A DNA stretch of 33,789 nt. Source: a virus. Shown here piece by piece: positions 5,981 to 12,440 of this stretch (position 1 is its first letter; every line of letters starts with the position of its first letter). The DNA is taken from positions 1 through 33,789 of IMG/VR virus record IMGVR_UViG_3300031688_000066. One strand, 5' to 3'. Under the pieces are notes generated by a model. That model was not told the origin of the DNA, searched no databases, and saw nothing but the letters and a program-made list of their open reading frames with translations. A program made the position numbers and the translations under genes.

Positions 5981-6470
5981 GGAAATACAAGCGCTTTGGG
6001 ATAAAACCATGATTATAAATTATGGTTACAAGCGCAAAATGGGTTATGTGGTCTGCCAGTTTGTAAAAGAAATCCGACCTGATTTGATTAATGAAAATGA
6101 CCGTCTTACGCAAGAAGGTTTTGATTATTTTGACAGTCTTGAGTTGAGGCGGTGCAGGGACAGGGAACGTAATGGCGAATTAAAATTTAGAAAATACAAG
6201 CAAACAGTTGATGATTTTATTGGATCACATTGTTTACCTTTAATGCTGGCTTTGGCTGATCGTAAAATTGATAATATGCAGGTTTTGGCAAATATTAGAC
6301 TGTATAAATGGGTAAGACATAACCAAAAAACAAGAGCAAAAAACACAGCTCATCAAAAAAAGAAAGGGTTGCAACTGTACCGAGATCAATATAAAGGGGA
6401 AAAAGGAATTAGGATGGAACTGCATTTTAGGGAAAGAGACAAGCGGACAGATTGGGGGACGGTAAAATGA
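5973..6470 (+). CDS. Unknown basic early protein
   Basis: A 165-residue protein rich in Lys and Arg, particularly residues 56-75 and the C-terminal 50. No family is recognised. It overlaps the replication-like gene by eight bases and the next gene by four, so it is part of one translationally coupled early series. The charge and position suggest nucleic-acid binding, perhaps completing the activity of the preceding truncated-looking replication protein; this is a guess from context. Confidence 0.7.
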   Translation: MDKEIQALWDKTMIINYGYKRKMGYVVCQFVKEIRPDLINENDRLTQEGFDYFDSLELRRCRDRERNGELKFRKYKQTVDDFIGSHCLPLMLALADRKIDNMQVLANIRLYKWVRHNQKTRAKNTAHQKKKGLQLYRDQYKGEKGIRMELHFRERDKRTDWGTVK

Positions 6471-6721
6471 GCAATGTAACAGTCGCAAGAAAAATAACAT
6501 TTCTAGGAAATCATTCTAAACTAAAAGATGGTGCGCAATACACAATAAAAGAATTGTCGGAATTAACAGGAATGAGTGACCCATCAATAAGGTCAAGAAT
6601 TAGTCAAAGATCAAGTTGTACTTCATACGATTTTAGAAAAGCAAGCAGAGGCAAGCGGAATATCGTATTTGACGAACCGCAATCACTTTCTTACCAATGG
6701 TTAAAGAGGGCGATAATATGA
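6467..6721 (+). CDS. Small HTH-like protein
   Basis: The ATG at 6467 overlaps the previous stop (ATGA) and follows a GGGGGACGG ribosome region; an in-frame TTG at 6452 is less likely. The product has 84 residues. YTIKELSELTGMSDPSIRSR looks like a helix-turn-helix with the 'ELSELTGMS' turn seen in excisionase/MerR-type or phage regulator domains; a basic C-terminal tail follows. It may regulate early genes or act in replication. Only the HTH-like pattern is supported. Confidence 0.65.
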   Translation: MSNVTVARKITFLGNHSKLKDGAQYTIKELSELTGMSDPSIRSRISQRSSCTSYDFRKASRGKRNIVFDEPQSLSYQWLKRAII

Positions 6722-7167
6722 GTCAAGGTGATAACAACAAAATCAATAACCTTGAACACGCTGAGAAGCAAATTCCGTACATTATTAAGCGAATAAAGGA
6801 GTGGGACTATTCAGCCCCGCTTTGCTTTAAATTAAGGCCTTATAAAAACCCTAGAACCACAAGCCAAAACGCATTGTTCCATGCGTGGTGCGGCCAAATG
6901 TCTGATTTGTTTATCACAAAAAACCCAACTTGCACTCTTGAGAATATGAAATTGATGCTAAAACATCGCTTTTTAGGTGTCGAAACTGTTAAGATTGGAA
7001 AGGAATATCAGGTAGACCATCAAGTCCGCAAAACTTCAGAGTTGGATGTAGGAGAAATGGTTCATTTTATGGATGAAGTTTATCATTGGGCAATAGAGCA
7101 CAAAGTCCCTTTGTTAATACCTAGAGAAAGCGAGTACCAAAAACTAAAAACCAAGCAGGTGACATGA
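6718..7167 (+). CDS. NinB-like recombination protein
   Basis: A 149-residue protein from the ATG at 6718, chosen because it overlaps the upstream TGA (ATGA) and has GAGGG before it; an in-frame ATG at 6697 would add seven residues. RTTSQNALFHAWCGQMSD in the first half and EMVHFMDEVYHWAIEHKVPL near the end fit the NinB family (PF05772), whose lambda member Orf works with recombination mediators and SSB. This fits the Erf/YqaJ/SSB set on the other strand. Assignment by pattern recall. Confidence 0.75.
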   Translation: MSQGDNNKINNLEHAEKQIPYIIKRIKEWDYSAPLCFKLRPYKNPRTTSQNALFHAWCGQMSDLFITKNPTCTLENMKLMLKHRFLGVETVKIGKEYQVDHQVRKTSELDVGEMVHFMDEVYHWAIEHKVPLLIPRESEYQKLKTKQVT

Positions 7168-8342
7168 TGTTTAATCAAAAGGTTGACCCACGGATTTTAA
7201 AAGAGTTTGCAGAAAGCGACAGACAGCACGAAATAATTGACGCAGTAATTGCCGAAGGTTCTGCGAGTAAAGCGGCAAAGGTGCTAGGCATTAATCGACG
7301 TTCAGTGGATAAGACCGTAACACGACTGGAAGGAAAAGCCGCCAGTAAAGGTGTTGCACCGCATAGGGATTTAACCCACCAGACAGCCGCAGGATTTGAA
7401 ACTAAGCGAGTGTCTACCGCCTACAAAGAAGATGGGTCTGTTGCTTTACAATGGCACATCCAAGAGCCGCAAAAGCAGAGTCTAAAAGAGCGTTTAGGCT
7501 TAATGATTGATGGTATCAAAGATGATTTAAGCGGCTTTAAAACAGCAGTAAAAGCTCCAGAAAAGGTAAACTCTGACTACCTTGCCATGTATGTTCTGGG
7601 CGACCACCATTTCGGGATGCTTGCCGACAGCGAGACTAAATTTGATGACGAAGATTGGGATGTTAAAATCGCTAGTCAGGTTCTTTTAGATTCAACGGAG
7701 CGGCTTGCTAACAGGGTAGGAGATGCAGAGGTAGGGGTTTTACTGAATGTTGGTGACTTTTTTCATGCTGACTCCAGTAAGAACGAAACCACAGCAGGAA
7801 CTAGGGTAGATGTTGATACCCGAATTGGAAAGACATTTAAGTTAGGTGGTCGGCTGTTTCAGATACTTATAGATAAGATGCTTAAAACTCATAAAAGGGT
7901 GATAGTAATTAACGTCAGGGGCAACCACGACAGTGATATGGCTTGTCACTTGTCTAGCTGTTTAGAGCTCCTGTATGACAAAGAGCCAAGGGTTGAAGTG
8001 TTAGCAAACTACTCAAAGTTTATCCACCTGCAATGGCACAACAACCTTTTCGTGTTCCATCATGGAGACAGAATAAAGCACGAACAGATTTTACAGACTG
8101 TCATTAAGAATCTGGATAACGAGTGGAGTCAAAGCAAGAATCGATATTGCCACCTTGGTCATATTCACCACCACACAGCAAGAGAAGTGGGATCAATGCA
8201 TTTTGAGCATTTTGGATCGCTCACTTCTACAGACCAGTGGCACTCAGATTCGGGCTACGGAGCAGAACGATCAATGACGGCAATCGTATACCACAAAGAT
8301 AGCGGTGAAGATTCGCGGGTTAAAATCAAGGTAAGTCAGTGA
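7164..8342 (+). CDS. HTH-metallophosphoesterase (SbcD-like nuclease family)
   Basis: A 392-residue two-part protein. Residues 20-56 (GSASKAAKVLGINRRSVDKT) form a helix-turn-helix of the type in recombinases or sigma-like domains. Residues 140-385 carry the calcineurin-like metallophosphoesterase motifs in order: GDHHFG with Asp147 and His149, NVGDFFH with Asp198, RGNHD with Asn254-His255, FHHGD with His300, and GHIHHH with His333 and His335. All metal ligands appear present. Phage members are usually annotated as DNA repair exonuclease or phosphoesterase; the substrate is probably DNA but is unproven. The gene is coupled to its neighbours (ATGA, GTGA). Confidence 0.88.
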   Translation: MMFNQKVDPRILKEFAESDRQHEIIDAVIAEGSASKAAKVLGINRRSVDKTVTRLEGKAASKGVAPHRDLTHQTAAGFETKRVSTAYKEDGSVALQWHIQEPQKQSLKERLGLMIDGIKDDLSGFKTAVKAPEKVNSDYLAMYVLGDHHFGMLADSETKFDDEDWDVKIASQVLLDSTERLANRVGDAEVGVLLNVGDFFHADSSKNETTAGTRVDVDTRIGKTFKLGGRLFQILIDKMLKTHKRVIVINVRGNHDSDMACHLSSCLELLYDKEPRVEVLANYSKFIHLQWHNNLFVFHHGDRIKHEQILQTVIKNLDNEWSQSKNRYCHLGHIHHHTAREVGSMHFEHFGSLTSTDQWHSDSGYGAERSMTAIVYHKDSGEDSRVKIKVSQ

Positions 8343-8521
8343 GCAATGTTATCGACCTACCTACTCGCGCAAGCACTATCAAAAAGCTGTTCTGTGATTG
8401 CGGCCACACTCTCGAATACTGGTTGGGCGATGATAATTGCGCTTATGGGATTTGCCCTGTTTGTGATTTGGAAAATGCTCATGAAATAATTTTAAAAGGA
8501 GAACGGGAATGGACGCATTAA
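8339..8521 (+). CDS. Small zinc-ribbon protein
   Basis: A 60-residue protein starting with GTG at 8339, which overlaps the previous TGA. CDCGHT (Cys19, Cys21) and GICPVC (Cys39, Cys42), 18 residues apart, form a plausible four-cysteine zinc site. Function unknown; small zinc-ribbon proteins are common in phage early regions. Its end overlaps the next gene by 13 bases. Confidence 0.65.
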   Translation: MSNVIDLPTRASTIKKLFCDCGHTLEYWLGDDNCAYGICPVCDLENAHEIILKGEREWTH

Positions 8522-8742
8522 AAAACCAAGTGGGTGGAAATCATTATAAATCAATGAGCATACAGCCCATCGAATTTATATATAAAAACTCTATTCCATA
8601 CCATGAAGCCAACGTAATTAAATACGTTTGTAGGCATAAGAATAAAAATGGCAAGCAGGATTTGCTGAAAGCCAAGCACTACATTAATTTGCTACTAGCG
8701 GCAGAATATCCAGAGAAGGCAGAAAAAAATGGCGGCTCGTAA
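8509..8742 (+). CDS. DUF3310 family protein
   Basis: A 77-residue protein matching the DUF3310 (PF11753) pattern: VGGNHYKSMSIQPIEFIYKN, then NVIKYVCRHKNKNG and a helix HYINLL. This family is widespread in tailed phages and is sometimes annotated 'nucleotide kinase' because of fusions, but its activity is unknown. A GGAG ribosome site (AAAAGGAGAACGGG) precedes the ATG. It overlaps the ninG-like gene by 14 bases. Confidence 0.88.
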   Translation: MDALKNQVGGNHYKSMSIQPIEFIYKNSIPYHEANVIKYVCRHKNKNGKQDLLKAKHYINLLLAAEYPEKAEKNGGS

Positions 8743-9160
8743 GAAGTCAACGGTTGCCCAAGAAGTAGAGAAAGCGGCCAAGCTCCTACAACGCTATGTA
8801 AGGCTAAAGGCATCTGATGATGATGGATATTGTCAGTGTGTTACTTGCGGCAAGGTAGATCACTATACAGCAATGCAGGGAGGCCACTTTTATAGCAGAC
8901 GGCACACTGTGTTTAAGCTCTTTGAAGAGAACATTTCGGTACAGTGTCCCGCCTGTAACCAGTGGGGTATGAAAACTACGAAGATTCAGGAAGCCTATCG
9001 TATTTATATGGAAGATATGTATGGAGCAAGACGCATTCGAGCAATGCAGCGATTAGCGTGGAGGGCTTCACCTAAGTTTAATCGAGATGAGGTAATCCAG
9101 TTTCAGCGGGAACTCAAAGAAAAGATTGGTCAAGAACTGTACAGAATAGGAGATATGTAA
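8729..9160 (+). CDS. ninG: NinG-like recombination protein
   Basis: A 143-residue protein. YCQCVTCGK (Cys35, 37, 40), GGHFYSRRHT with His53, and VQCPACNQWG (Cys73, 76) match the cysteine/histidine core of NinG/Rap (PF05766), a structure-specific recombination nuclease (Holliday-junction endonuclease in lambda). The C-terminal helices (KFNRDEVIQFQRELKEKI) are also usual. The common 'GN' after the CN motif is replaced by WGMK. With NinB-like, Erf and YqaJ genes it completes a lambda-style recombination set. It ends the coupled early series. Confidence 0.85.
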   Translation: MAARKKSTVAQEVEKAAKLLQRYVRLKASDDDGYCQCVTCGKVDHYTAMQGGHFYSRRHTVFKLFEENISVQCPACNQWGMKTTKIQEAYRIYMEDMYGARRIRAMQRLAWRASPKFNRDEVIQFQRELKEKIGQELYRIGDM

Positions 9161-9179
9161 ACTATTTTGTGAGGAGGGG

Positions 9180-9208
9180 TTTACTTTTTAGTAAATAAGG
9201 TTTAAGAT
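9180..9208 (+). promoter_or_regulatory. Phage promoter, member 3 of the conserved family
   Basis: TTTACT (9180-9185), 17 bp, TAAGAT (9203-9208). The -35 is one arm of TTTACT-tttt-AGTAAA. The leader ATTTCAATCAATAAACAAAGGG and TATTAAA to the ATG at 9241 matches those of the promoters at 5534 and 16170. Restarts transcription after the ninG-like gene. Confidence 0.8.
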
Positions 9209-9240
9209 TACATTTCAATCAATAAACAAAGGGTATTAAA

Positions 9241-9468
9241 ATGAAAGAATACAACGGACATAGAAGTTACAACGCTTGGAACGTTTCATTATGGTTAAAC
9301 AACGATGAAGACCTTTACGCAGATTGGTATTGGATGCCTAAACACTTTTCATTAAAAAAAACTGTAAGCACATTGTTAGCTGTTTTACCTTCAAAAACCC
9401 CAGATGGTGCAGTTTACAACCGCCTTTCTGTTAAGTTAGCCATTGAAGATATGTGGGGTGACGCATGA
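9241..9468 (+). CDS. Small WNVSLW-type phage protein
   Basis: A 75-residue protein: YNGHRSYNAWNVSLWLNNDE at 4-23, then a tryptophan-rich stretch and a C-terminal helix. The 'W-N-V-x-L-W-x-x-N-D' motif occurs in a widespread family of short phage and plasmid proteins (I recall DUF7249) of unknown function. It has its own early-type promoter and AAAGGG ribosome site, so it is probably strongly made. Its stop overlaps the next ATG. Confidence 0.7.
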   Translation: MKEYNGHRSYNAWNVSLWLNNDEDLYADWYWMPKHFSLKKTVSTLLAVLPSKTPDGAVYNRLSVKLAIEDMWGDA

Positions 9469-9623
9469 ACAAATATTCTATGAGTTACAGTCAGATCAAT
9501 CAAACATCTAATGCAAAAAGTGAAAACCGCCTTGGCTTTGCCTTGGCAGTAGTGGCTTTTACCTTGTACTGTTTAGCGTCCAACATGGCGTTTAATGACT
9601 GTATTAATCTGGGGGTGTGCTAA
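9465..9623 (+). CDS. 52-aa single-TM protein
   Basis: ATG at 9465 overlaps the previous TGA (ATGA), with GGGGTG before it; the frame runs 52 codons to TAA at 9621-9623, which shares a base with the next ATG. The product starts MNKYSMSYSQINQ, has one hydrophobic segment (LGFALAVVAFTLYCLA, about 23-38) and ends NDCINLGVC. Perfect coupling at both ends supports translation. Function unknown. Confidence 0.6.
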   Translation: MNKYSMSYSQINQTSNAKSENRLGFALAVVAFTLYCLASNMAFNDCINLGVC

Positions 9624-9991
9624 TGAAACATTCTGAAACTGAATTTAAACAATGGTTGTCTGATAATCTCCCAACATATGCTCGCGATTACCGACATTTT
9701 GACGGCAATATTATTGAATTTTCAGATGAGCACAAAGATGAGATTTGCCATGCTTTTCTTAAATGTTTTCCTTCTTGGTGGGATGATGTTTTGCCGCCTT
9801 GTTTGATAAAGCCAGAAGTTTTCCTGCATTATCTCTACGAGGAAACGGAAGACGAAGACCTGTCTTGTATAATTCGCGGGGACATTTACCTTTTATTAGA
9901 ACTTCATTTAAGCGACCTTGTTGGTGAGGTTTACAACGAAGTCTTTAACATTAAACCAGAGCCTTTCGCAGGCTATGAAAGAGGGCAATAA
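9623..9991 (+). CDS. Unknown acidic protein
   Basis: A 122-residue protein from the ATG at 9623 (TAATG junction); an upstream in-frame GTG at 9617 is less likely. Rich in acidic and aromatic residues: FPSWWDDVLPP, YLYEETEDEDLS. No family recognised. The net negative charge and early position recall small anti-host or anti-restriction proteins that mimic DNA, but there is no specific evidence. Confidence 0.65.
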   Translation: MKHSETEFKQWLSDNLPTYARDYRHFDGNIIEFSDEHKDEICHAFLKCFPSWWDDVLPPCLIKPEVFLHYLYEETEDEDLSCIIRGDIYLLLELHLSDLVGEVYNEVFNIKPEPFAGYERGQ

Positions 9992-9992
9992 G

Positions 9993-10106
9993 ATGATTGA
10001 AGTATTGGGAACGATTACAGCAACATTTATTCTAGCCATTTTAATGCGGGGTTCATATTTAATGGTGAGGGACGCACAAGACAGATACAATGAGAGGAAC
10101 AAATAG
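9993..10106 (+). CDS. 37-aa single-TM miniprotein
   Basis: ATG at 9993, one base after the previous stop, with AGAGGG about eight bases upstream; 37 codons then TAG. Residues 4-17 (VLGTITATFILAIL) are hydrophobic, followed by a charged tail (MVRDAQDRYNERNK). A longer in-frame version beginning upstream at 9918 would lie wholly inside the previous gene and is less likely. Function unknown. Confidence 0.5.
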   Translation: MIEVLGTITATFILAILMRGSYLMVRDAQDRYNERNK

Positions 10107-10258
10107 ACCGAGGTTCCCCGACCTTTTGAGCAAGCCTTGTCCACTTGTGGTCGCAACGGACTATTACTTTTTGATATAAAGCCCATCCATAATCATCATT
10201 ATTAATTATATATACTAGAATATACAATGCCGCTCCATTCATTCAAAGAGAGGCAGTC

Positions 10259-10324
10259 GTGATCCTTTACATGCTTATATTCGTAGTATTATCGCTTTGT
10301 GCGGTAGCCAAAGAAGACCTATAG
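10259..10324 (+). CDS. Possible 21-aa hydrophobic leader peptide
   Basis: GTG at 10259 with AGAGAGG six bases or so upstream, then 20 more codons to TAG: mostly hydrophobic (LYMLIFVVLSLCAVA) with KEDL at the end. The good ribosome site is the only support. It could be a tiny membrane protein or a leader peptide whose translation affects the downstream promoter and hairpin, or it may be chance. Confidence 0.3.
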   Translation: MILYMLIFVVLSLCAVAKEDL

Positions 10325-10325
10325 T
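10296..10325 (+). promoter_or_regulatory. Degenerate member of the phage promoter family
   Basis: TATAGT at 10320-10325 is followed by TTACATTTCCATTAATCAAC, which resembles the leader after the promoter at 9180 (TTACATTTCAATCAATAAAC). The -35 is poor (TTTGTG, 10296-10301, 18-bp spacer). An alternative -10, TACAAT at 10355-10360, has a weak TTTCCA 18 bp upstream. Either could drive the gene at 10390. Confidence 0.35.
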
Positions 10326-10360
10326 TTACATTTCCATTAATCAACAAAATCACTTACAAT

Positions 10361-10389
10361 ACAGTCACCGAACTTTTTATGGTGGCTGT
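10361..10389 (+). promoter_or_regulatory. Hairpin covering the ribosome site of the next gene
   Basis: ACAGTCACC (10361-10369) and GGTGGCTGT (10381-10389) pair over nine positions with one G-U, leaving an 11-base loop, and the right arm contains the only ribosome-site-like bases (GGTGG) and ends directly before the ATG at 10390. Folded, it would hide the start; it may be a translational operator or a DNA dyad. Confidence 0.5.
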
Positions 10390-10653
10390 ATGAACAACTT
10401 TAATATTACAAGGCGGGTTGATAAGTGCTGCGAAAATGGCTTTGATAACCTGCTTGATATGTTCAATGGCATTATGCTTTCGATCATTGAAACTGAAGTG
10501 CCGCAATACCAAGTAAAAGCAGAGCTGATCCACTGGTGTCATCATGTAGACAATAGCCTTGATGCACTAAAGGAACATAGGGTAACATCAACACAATTAA
10601 CAGCCGATAATCTTCTAGCTCAGACCAGTGAAGTGTTCGGAACAGAGGTATAG
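10390..10653 (+). CDS. Unknown 87-aa helical protein
   Basis: The product from ATG 10390 starts MNNFNITRRVDKCCENGF and is mostly helical, with no recognised domain. A longer frame begins at a TTG at 10297, but that start would cover the promoter-like and hairpin sequences, so the shorter one is preferred. The stop TAG is immediately followed by the ATG of the ParB-like gene, so the hairpin before this gene could control the following modification cassette too. Function unknown. Confidence 0.6.
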   Translation: MNNFNITRRVDKCCENGFDNLLDMFNGIMLSIIETEVPQYQVKAELIHWCHHVDNSLDALKEHRVTSTQLTADNLLAQTSEVFGTEV

Positions 10654-11178
10654 ATGCTATCAATAAAATATAAATCCACAGGGGAACTTATCCCTTATAT
10701 TAACAATTCTCGAACCCATAGTGAGCAACAAGTACAACAAGTAGCCGCAAGCATTAAAGAATTTGGTTTTACAAACCCTATACTCATTGACGATGAAAGC
10801 GGTATTATAGCGGGACACGGTCGCTTACAGGCCGCGCAGTTGCTAAATCTTAATGAAGTGCCTACCATTACGTTAGAAGGGCTAACAGATGCGCAAAAAA
10901 AAGCGTACGTAATAGCTGACAACCAACTGGCATTAAATGCGGGGTGGGATATAGATTCCTTAAAGTTAGAGATTGAAAACCTGTCCGAACTTGATTTCGA
11001 TATTAGCCTGTTAGGGTTTGATGATGATTTGTTGCAATCAATATTAGATGCTAATTTTGAGCCTAACTTTGACCCAGCAACAGAGGAAGAACAAGGGCAG
11101 TTGGATGAGTTAGACCCTAAATGGGTTGATTGCCCTAAATGCGGCCATGAATTTGATCTAAGAGGCATAATAAAATGA
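10654..11178 (+). CDS. ParB/Srx-fold protein with C-terminal zinc knuckle
   Basis: A 174-residue protein. Residues 10-95 are a ParB-like nuclease/Srx domain: ELIPYINNSRTHSEQQVQQV, PILIDDESGIIAGHGRLQAA (with GHGR at 54-57) and an ADNQLALNAGW segment at 88-98. Residues 110-135 (LDFDISLLGFDDDLLQSIL) match the linker that in many phage proteins leads into an adenine methyltransferase domain. Here that domain is missing; the protein ends instead with DCPKCGHEFDLRG (Cys160, Cys163). The neighbours, an unknown 69-aa protein and a Mom-like protein, suggest a role in DNA modification. ParB-like domains often accompany base-modification genes; the exact activity (nuclease, NTPase or CTP binding) is unknown. 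Confidence 0.85.
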   Translation: MLSIKYKSTGELIPYINNSRTHSEQQVQQVAASIKEFGFTNPILIDDESGIIAGHGRLQAAQLLNLNEVPTITLEGLTDAQKKAYVIADNQLALNAGWDIDSLKLEIENLSELDFDISLLGFDDDLLQSILDANFEPNFDPATEEEQGQLDELDPKWVDCPKCGHEFDLRGIIK

Positions 11179-11384
11179 GCTTATCTTTCGAAGAAAAAAA
11201 TAAAAATATATTAAATAGGTTTGAATCAAATATCACAGGAACAAAGGTTAGAAAGTTTTCCTTCAAACTGGATGGTAGGCCTGTAACTATGATTGATGTC
11301 AACAATGCAAGCCTTGCAGATGCTAAAAGCTCATTATATTCACGATTTGGCCTTACTAGGGTAAGTGATATACATGCCCACTAA
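11175..11384 (+). CDS. Unknown 69-aa protein between ParB-like and Mom-like genes
   Basis: A small basic protein with a likely beta-hairpin core (KVRKFSFKLDGRPVTMIDV) and a helix (LADAKSSLYSRFG). No family recognised. It overlaps the ParB-like gene by four bases and the Mom-like gene by about 11, so it is embedded in that cassette and is probably made in proportion with both. A specificity or assembly factor for the modification is a reasonable guess only. Confidence 0.7.
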   Translation: MSLSFEEKNKNILNRFESNITGTKVRKFSFKLDGRPVTMIDVNNASLADAKSSLYSRFGLTRVSDIHAH

Positions 11385-12063
11385 CCTTAAACTTGATTGG
11401 GCCAGCTATGATGCCGCAAAATATGCTGTTGAGAACTGGCATTATAGTAAGTGCTTGCCTATGGGTAAGCTGGTAAAGGTTGGGGTTTGGGAGGATGATG
11501 TGTACATAGGCTGTGTAATCTACTCTAGGGGCACAGCAAAGGATTTAGGGACAAAGTACGGCCTTACACAGACAGAGTGTGTAGAGCTAACTAGGGTTGC
11601 TTTAAAGAGCCACAAAACGCCTGTTAGCAAAATACTTGCAATCAGCTTTAAGTTTTTAAAAAAATCAAACACTAAAATAAGGCTGATCGTTTCTTTTGCG
11701 GCAAGGTCTGAGAACCATCATGGTGGCATTTATCAAGCTACAAACTGGATTTATGCTGGTGAGTCAAATCCAAATGAGGATGCAATCTATAAGGGTAGGC
11801 GTATCCCAAATAGGACTCTTGGGGCAGTCAAGCAAAAATACAAGATGAGTACCAGTGAGCTACTTTCTAAGGGTATACTTTCAGATGTAAGAAGAATGAC
11901 TAAGCATAGATATTTGATGGCACTAGACAAGGAGATAAAAAAGCGCATACTGCCATTGTCAAAACCTTATCCAAAGCGTGCAAAAGAGCAGGAGCCAGAG
12001 AACCCCTCTGGTCTGGGCGGTGCAACTCCGACCTGTACGCTCCAATCAAGCAATGAGCTATGA
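11374..12063 (+). CDS. Mom-like DNA modification protein (GNAT-fold)
   Basis: A 229-residue protein from ATG 11374; a GTG at 11365 would add three residues and is closer to the AGGG. Features: NWHYSKCLPMGKLVKVGVWE near the N-terminus, YSRGTAKDLG, ECVELTRVAL, then the pair IRLIVSFAA and GGIYQATNWIYAG, followed by a helical and proline-rich tail. This order is that of phage Mu Mom, a GNAT-superfamily enzyme that converts adenine to N6-carbamoylmethyladenine and protects DNA from restriction. Located between ParB-like and terminase genes, so modification could be completed just before packaging. Homology is by motif recall; the modified base is not known. Confidence 0.75.
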   Translation: MPTNLKLDWASYDAAKYAVENWHYSKCLPMGKLVKVGVWEDDVYIGCVIYSRGTAKDLGTKYGLTQTECVELTRVALKSHKTPVSKILAISFKFLKKSNTKIRLIVSFAARSENHHGGIYQATNWIYAGESNPNEDAIYKGRRIPNRTLGAVKQKYKMSTSELLSKGILSDVRRMTKHRYLMALDKEIKKRILPLSKPYPKRAKEQEPENPSGLGGATPTCTLQSSNEL

Positions 12064-12440
12064 AGATAGGCAATCAGGGCGATGGTGGGGGTAGACCGAT
12101 AATTGAGTTTACGCCAGAGCAAATAACACAGCTTGAAGCATTAGCGGCTGTACTTACTAAAGGCCAGATCGCTGATTACTTTAGCATTTCCGAAACAACC
12201 TTGAGGGCTATCGAAGAAAGGCAGCCTGAAGTTTCTGACGCTTATAAAAAAGGAAGAGTTAGACAATGCGCTAGTATGGGGTCGAACCTTATACAATTAG
12301 CCAAAGCAGGCAATGTAGCGGCCAACATCTTCTATCTTAAAACGCAGGCTGGATGGCGAGAAGCAGAGCCGCCACCGCAAGAGATACCTGCCTTCAACAT
12401 CATAGTGGACAGTCGTGCAACTAACGCTCCCACAGAGTGA
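12060..12440 (+). CDS. terS: Terminase small subunit
   Basis: A 126-residue protein: a glycine-rich start, then EFTPEQITQLEALAAVLTKG and IADYFSISETTLRAIEER (HTH, about 38-55), a middle helix and FYLKTQAGWREAE at about 92-104. This is the pattern of HTH-type small terminases that recognise the packaging site and bring in the large subunit. It starts inside the Mom-like stop (ATGA) and its end overlaps the large-subunit GTG by 26 bases. Confidence 0.85.
   Translation: MKIGNQGDGGGRPIIEFTPEQITQLEALAAVLTKGQIADYFSISETTLRAIEERQPEVSDAYKKGRVRQCASMGSNLIQLAKAGNVAANIFYLKTQAGWREAEPPPQEIPAFNIIVDSRATNAPTE

Larger units (their letters stand above)
10107..10389. other. Short intergenic control region
   Basis: About 280 bases between the 37-aa gene and the gene at 10390. 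It has a small inverted repeat AGGT-tccccg-ACCT at 10111-10124 whose core resembles the loop of the operator-like repeat at 2498, an AT-rich stretch at 10191-10220, a possible 21-codon reading frame (10259-10324), a degenerate promoter of the phage family (10296-10325), and a hairpin against the next start codon (10361-10389). Nothing else recognisable. Confidence 0.5.

Noticed and set aside
10171-10221. TTGATA (10171) or TAGAAT (10216) as a promoter
   Set aside because: The two boxes are too far apart to pair; TTGATA has only CATCAT at 17 bp and TAGAAT has TCATCA upstream. Too weak to list as a feature.
9908-10242. Minus-strand open frames across the 37-aa gene and the gap after it
   Set aside because: They run antisense to coupled plus-strand genes, show no ribosome sites and their translations have no recognisable pattern.
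10266-10294. TTTACA at 10266 as another member of the promoter family
   Set aside because: Seventeen bases downstream there is TTATCG, a poor -10, and no leader element follows at the right distance.
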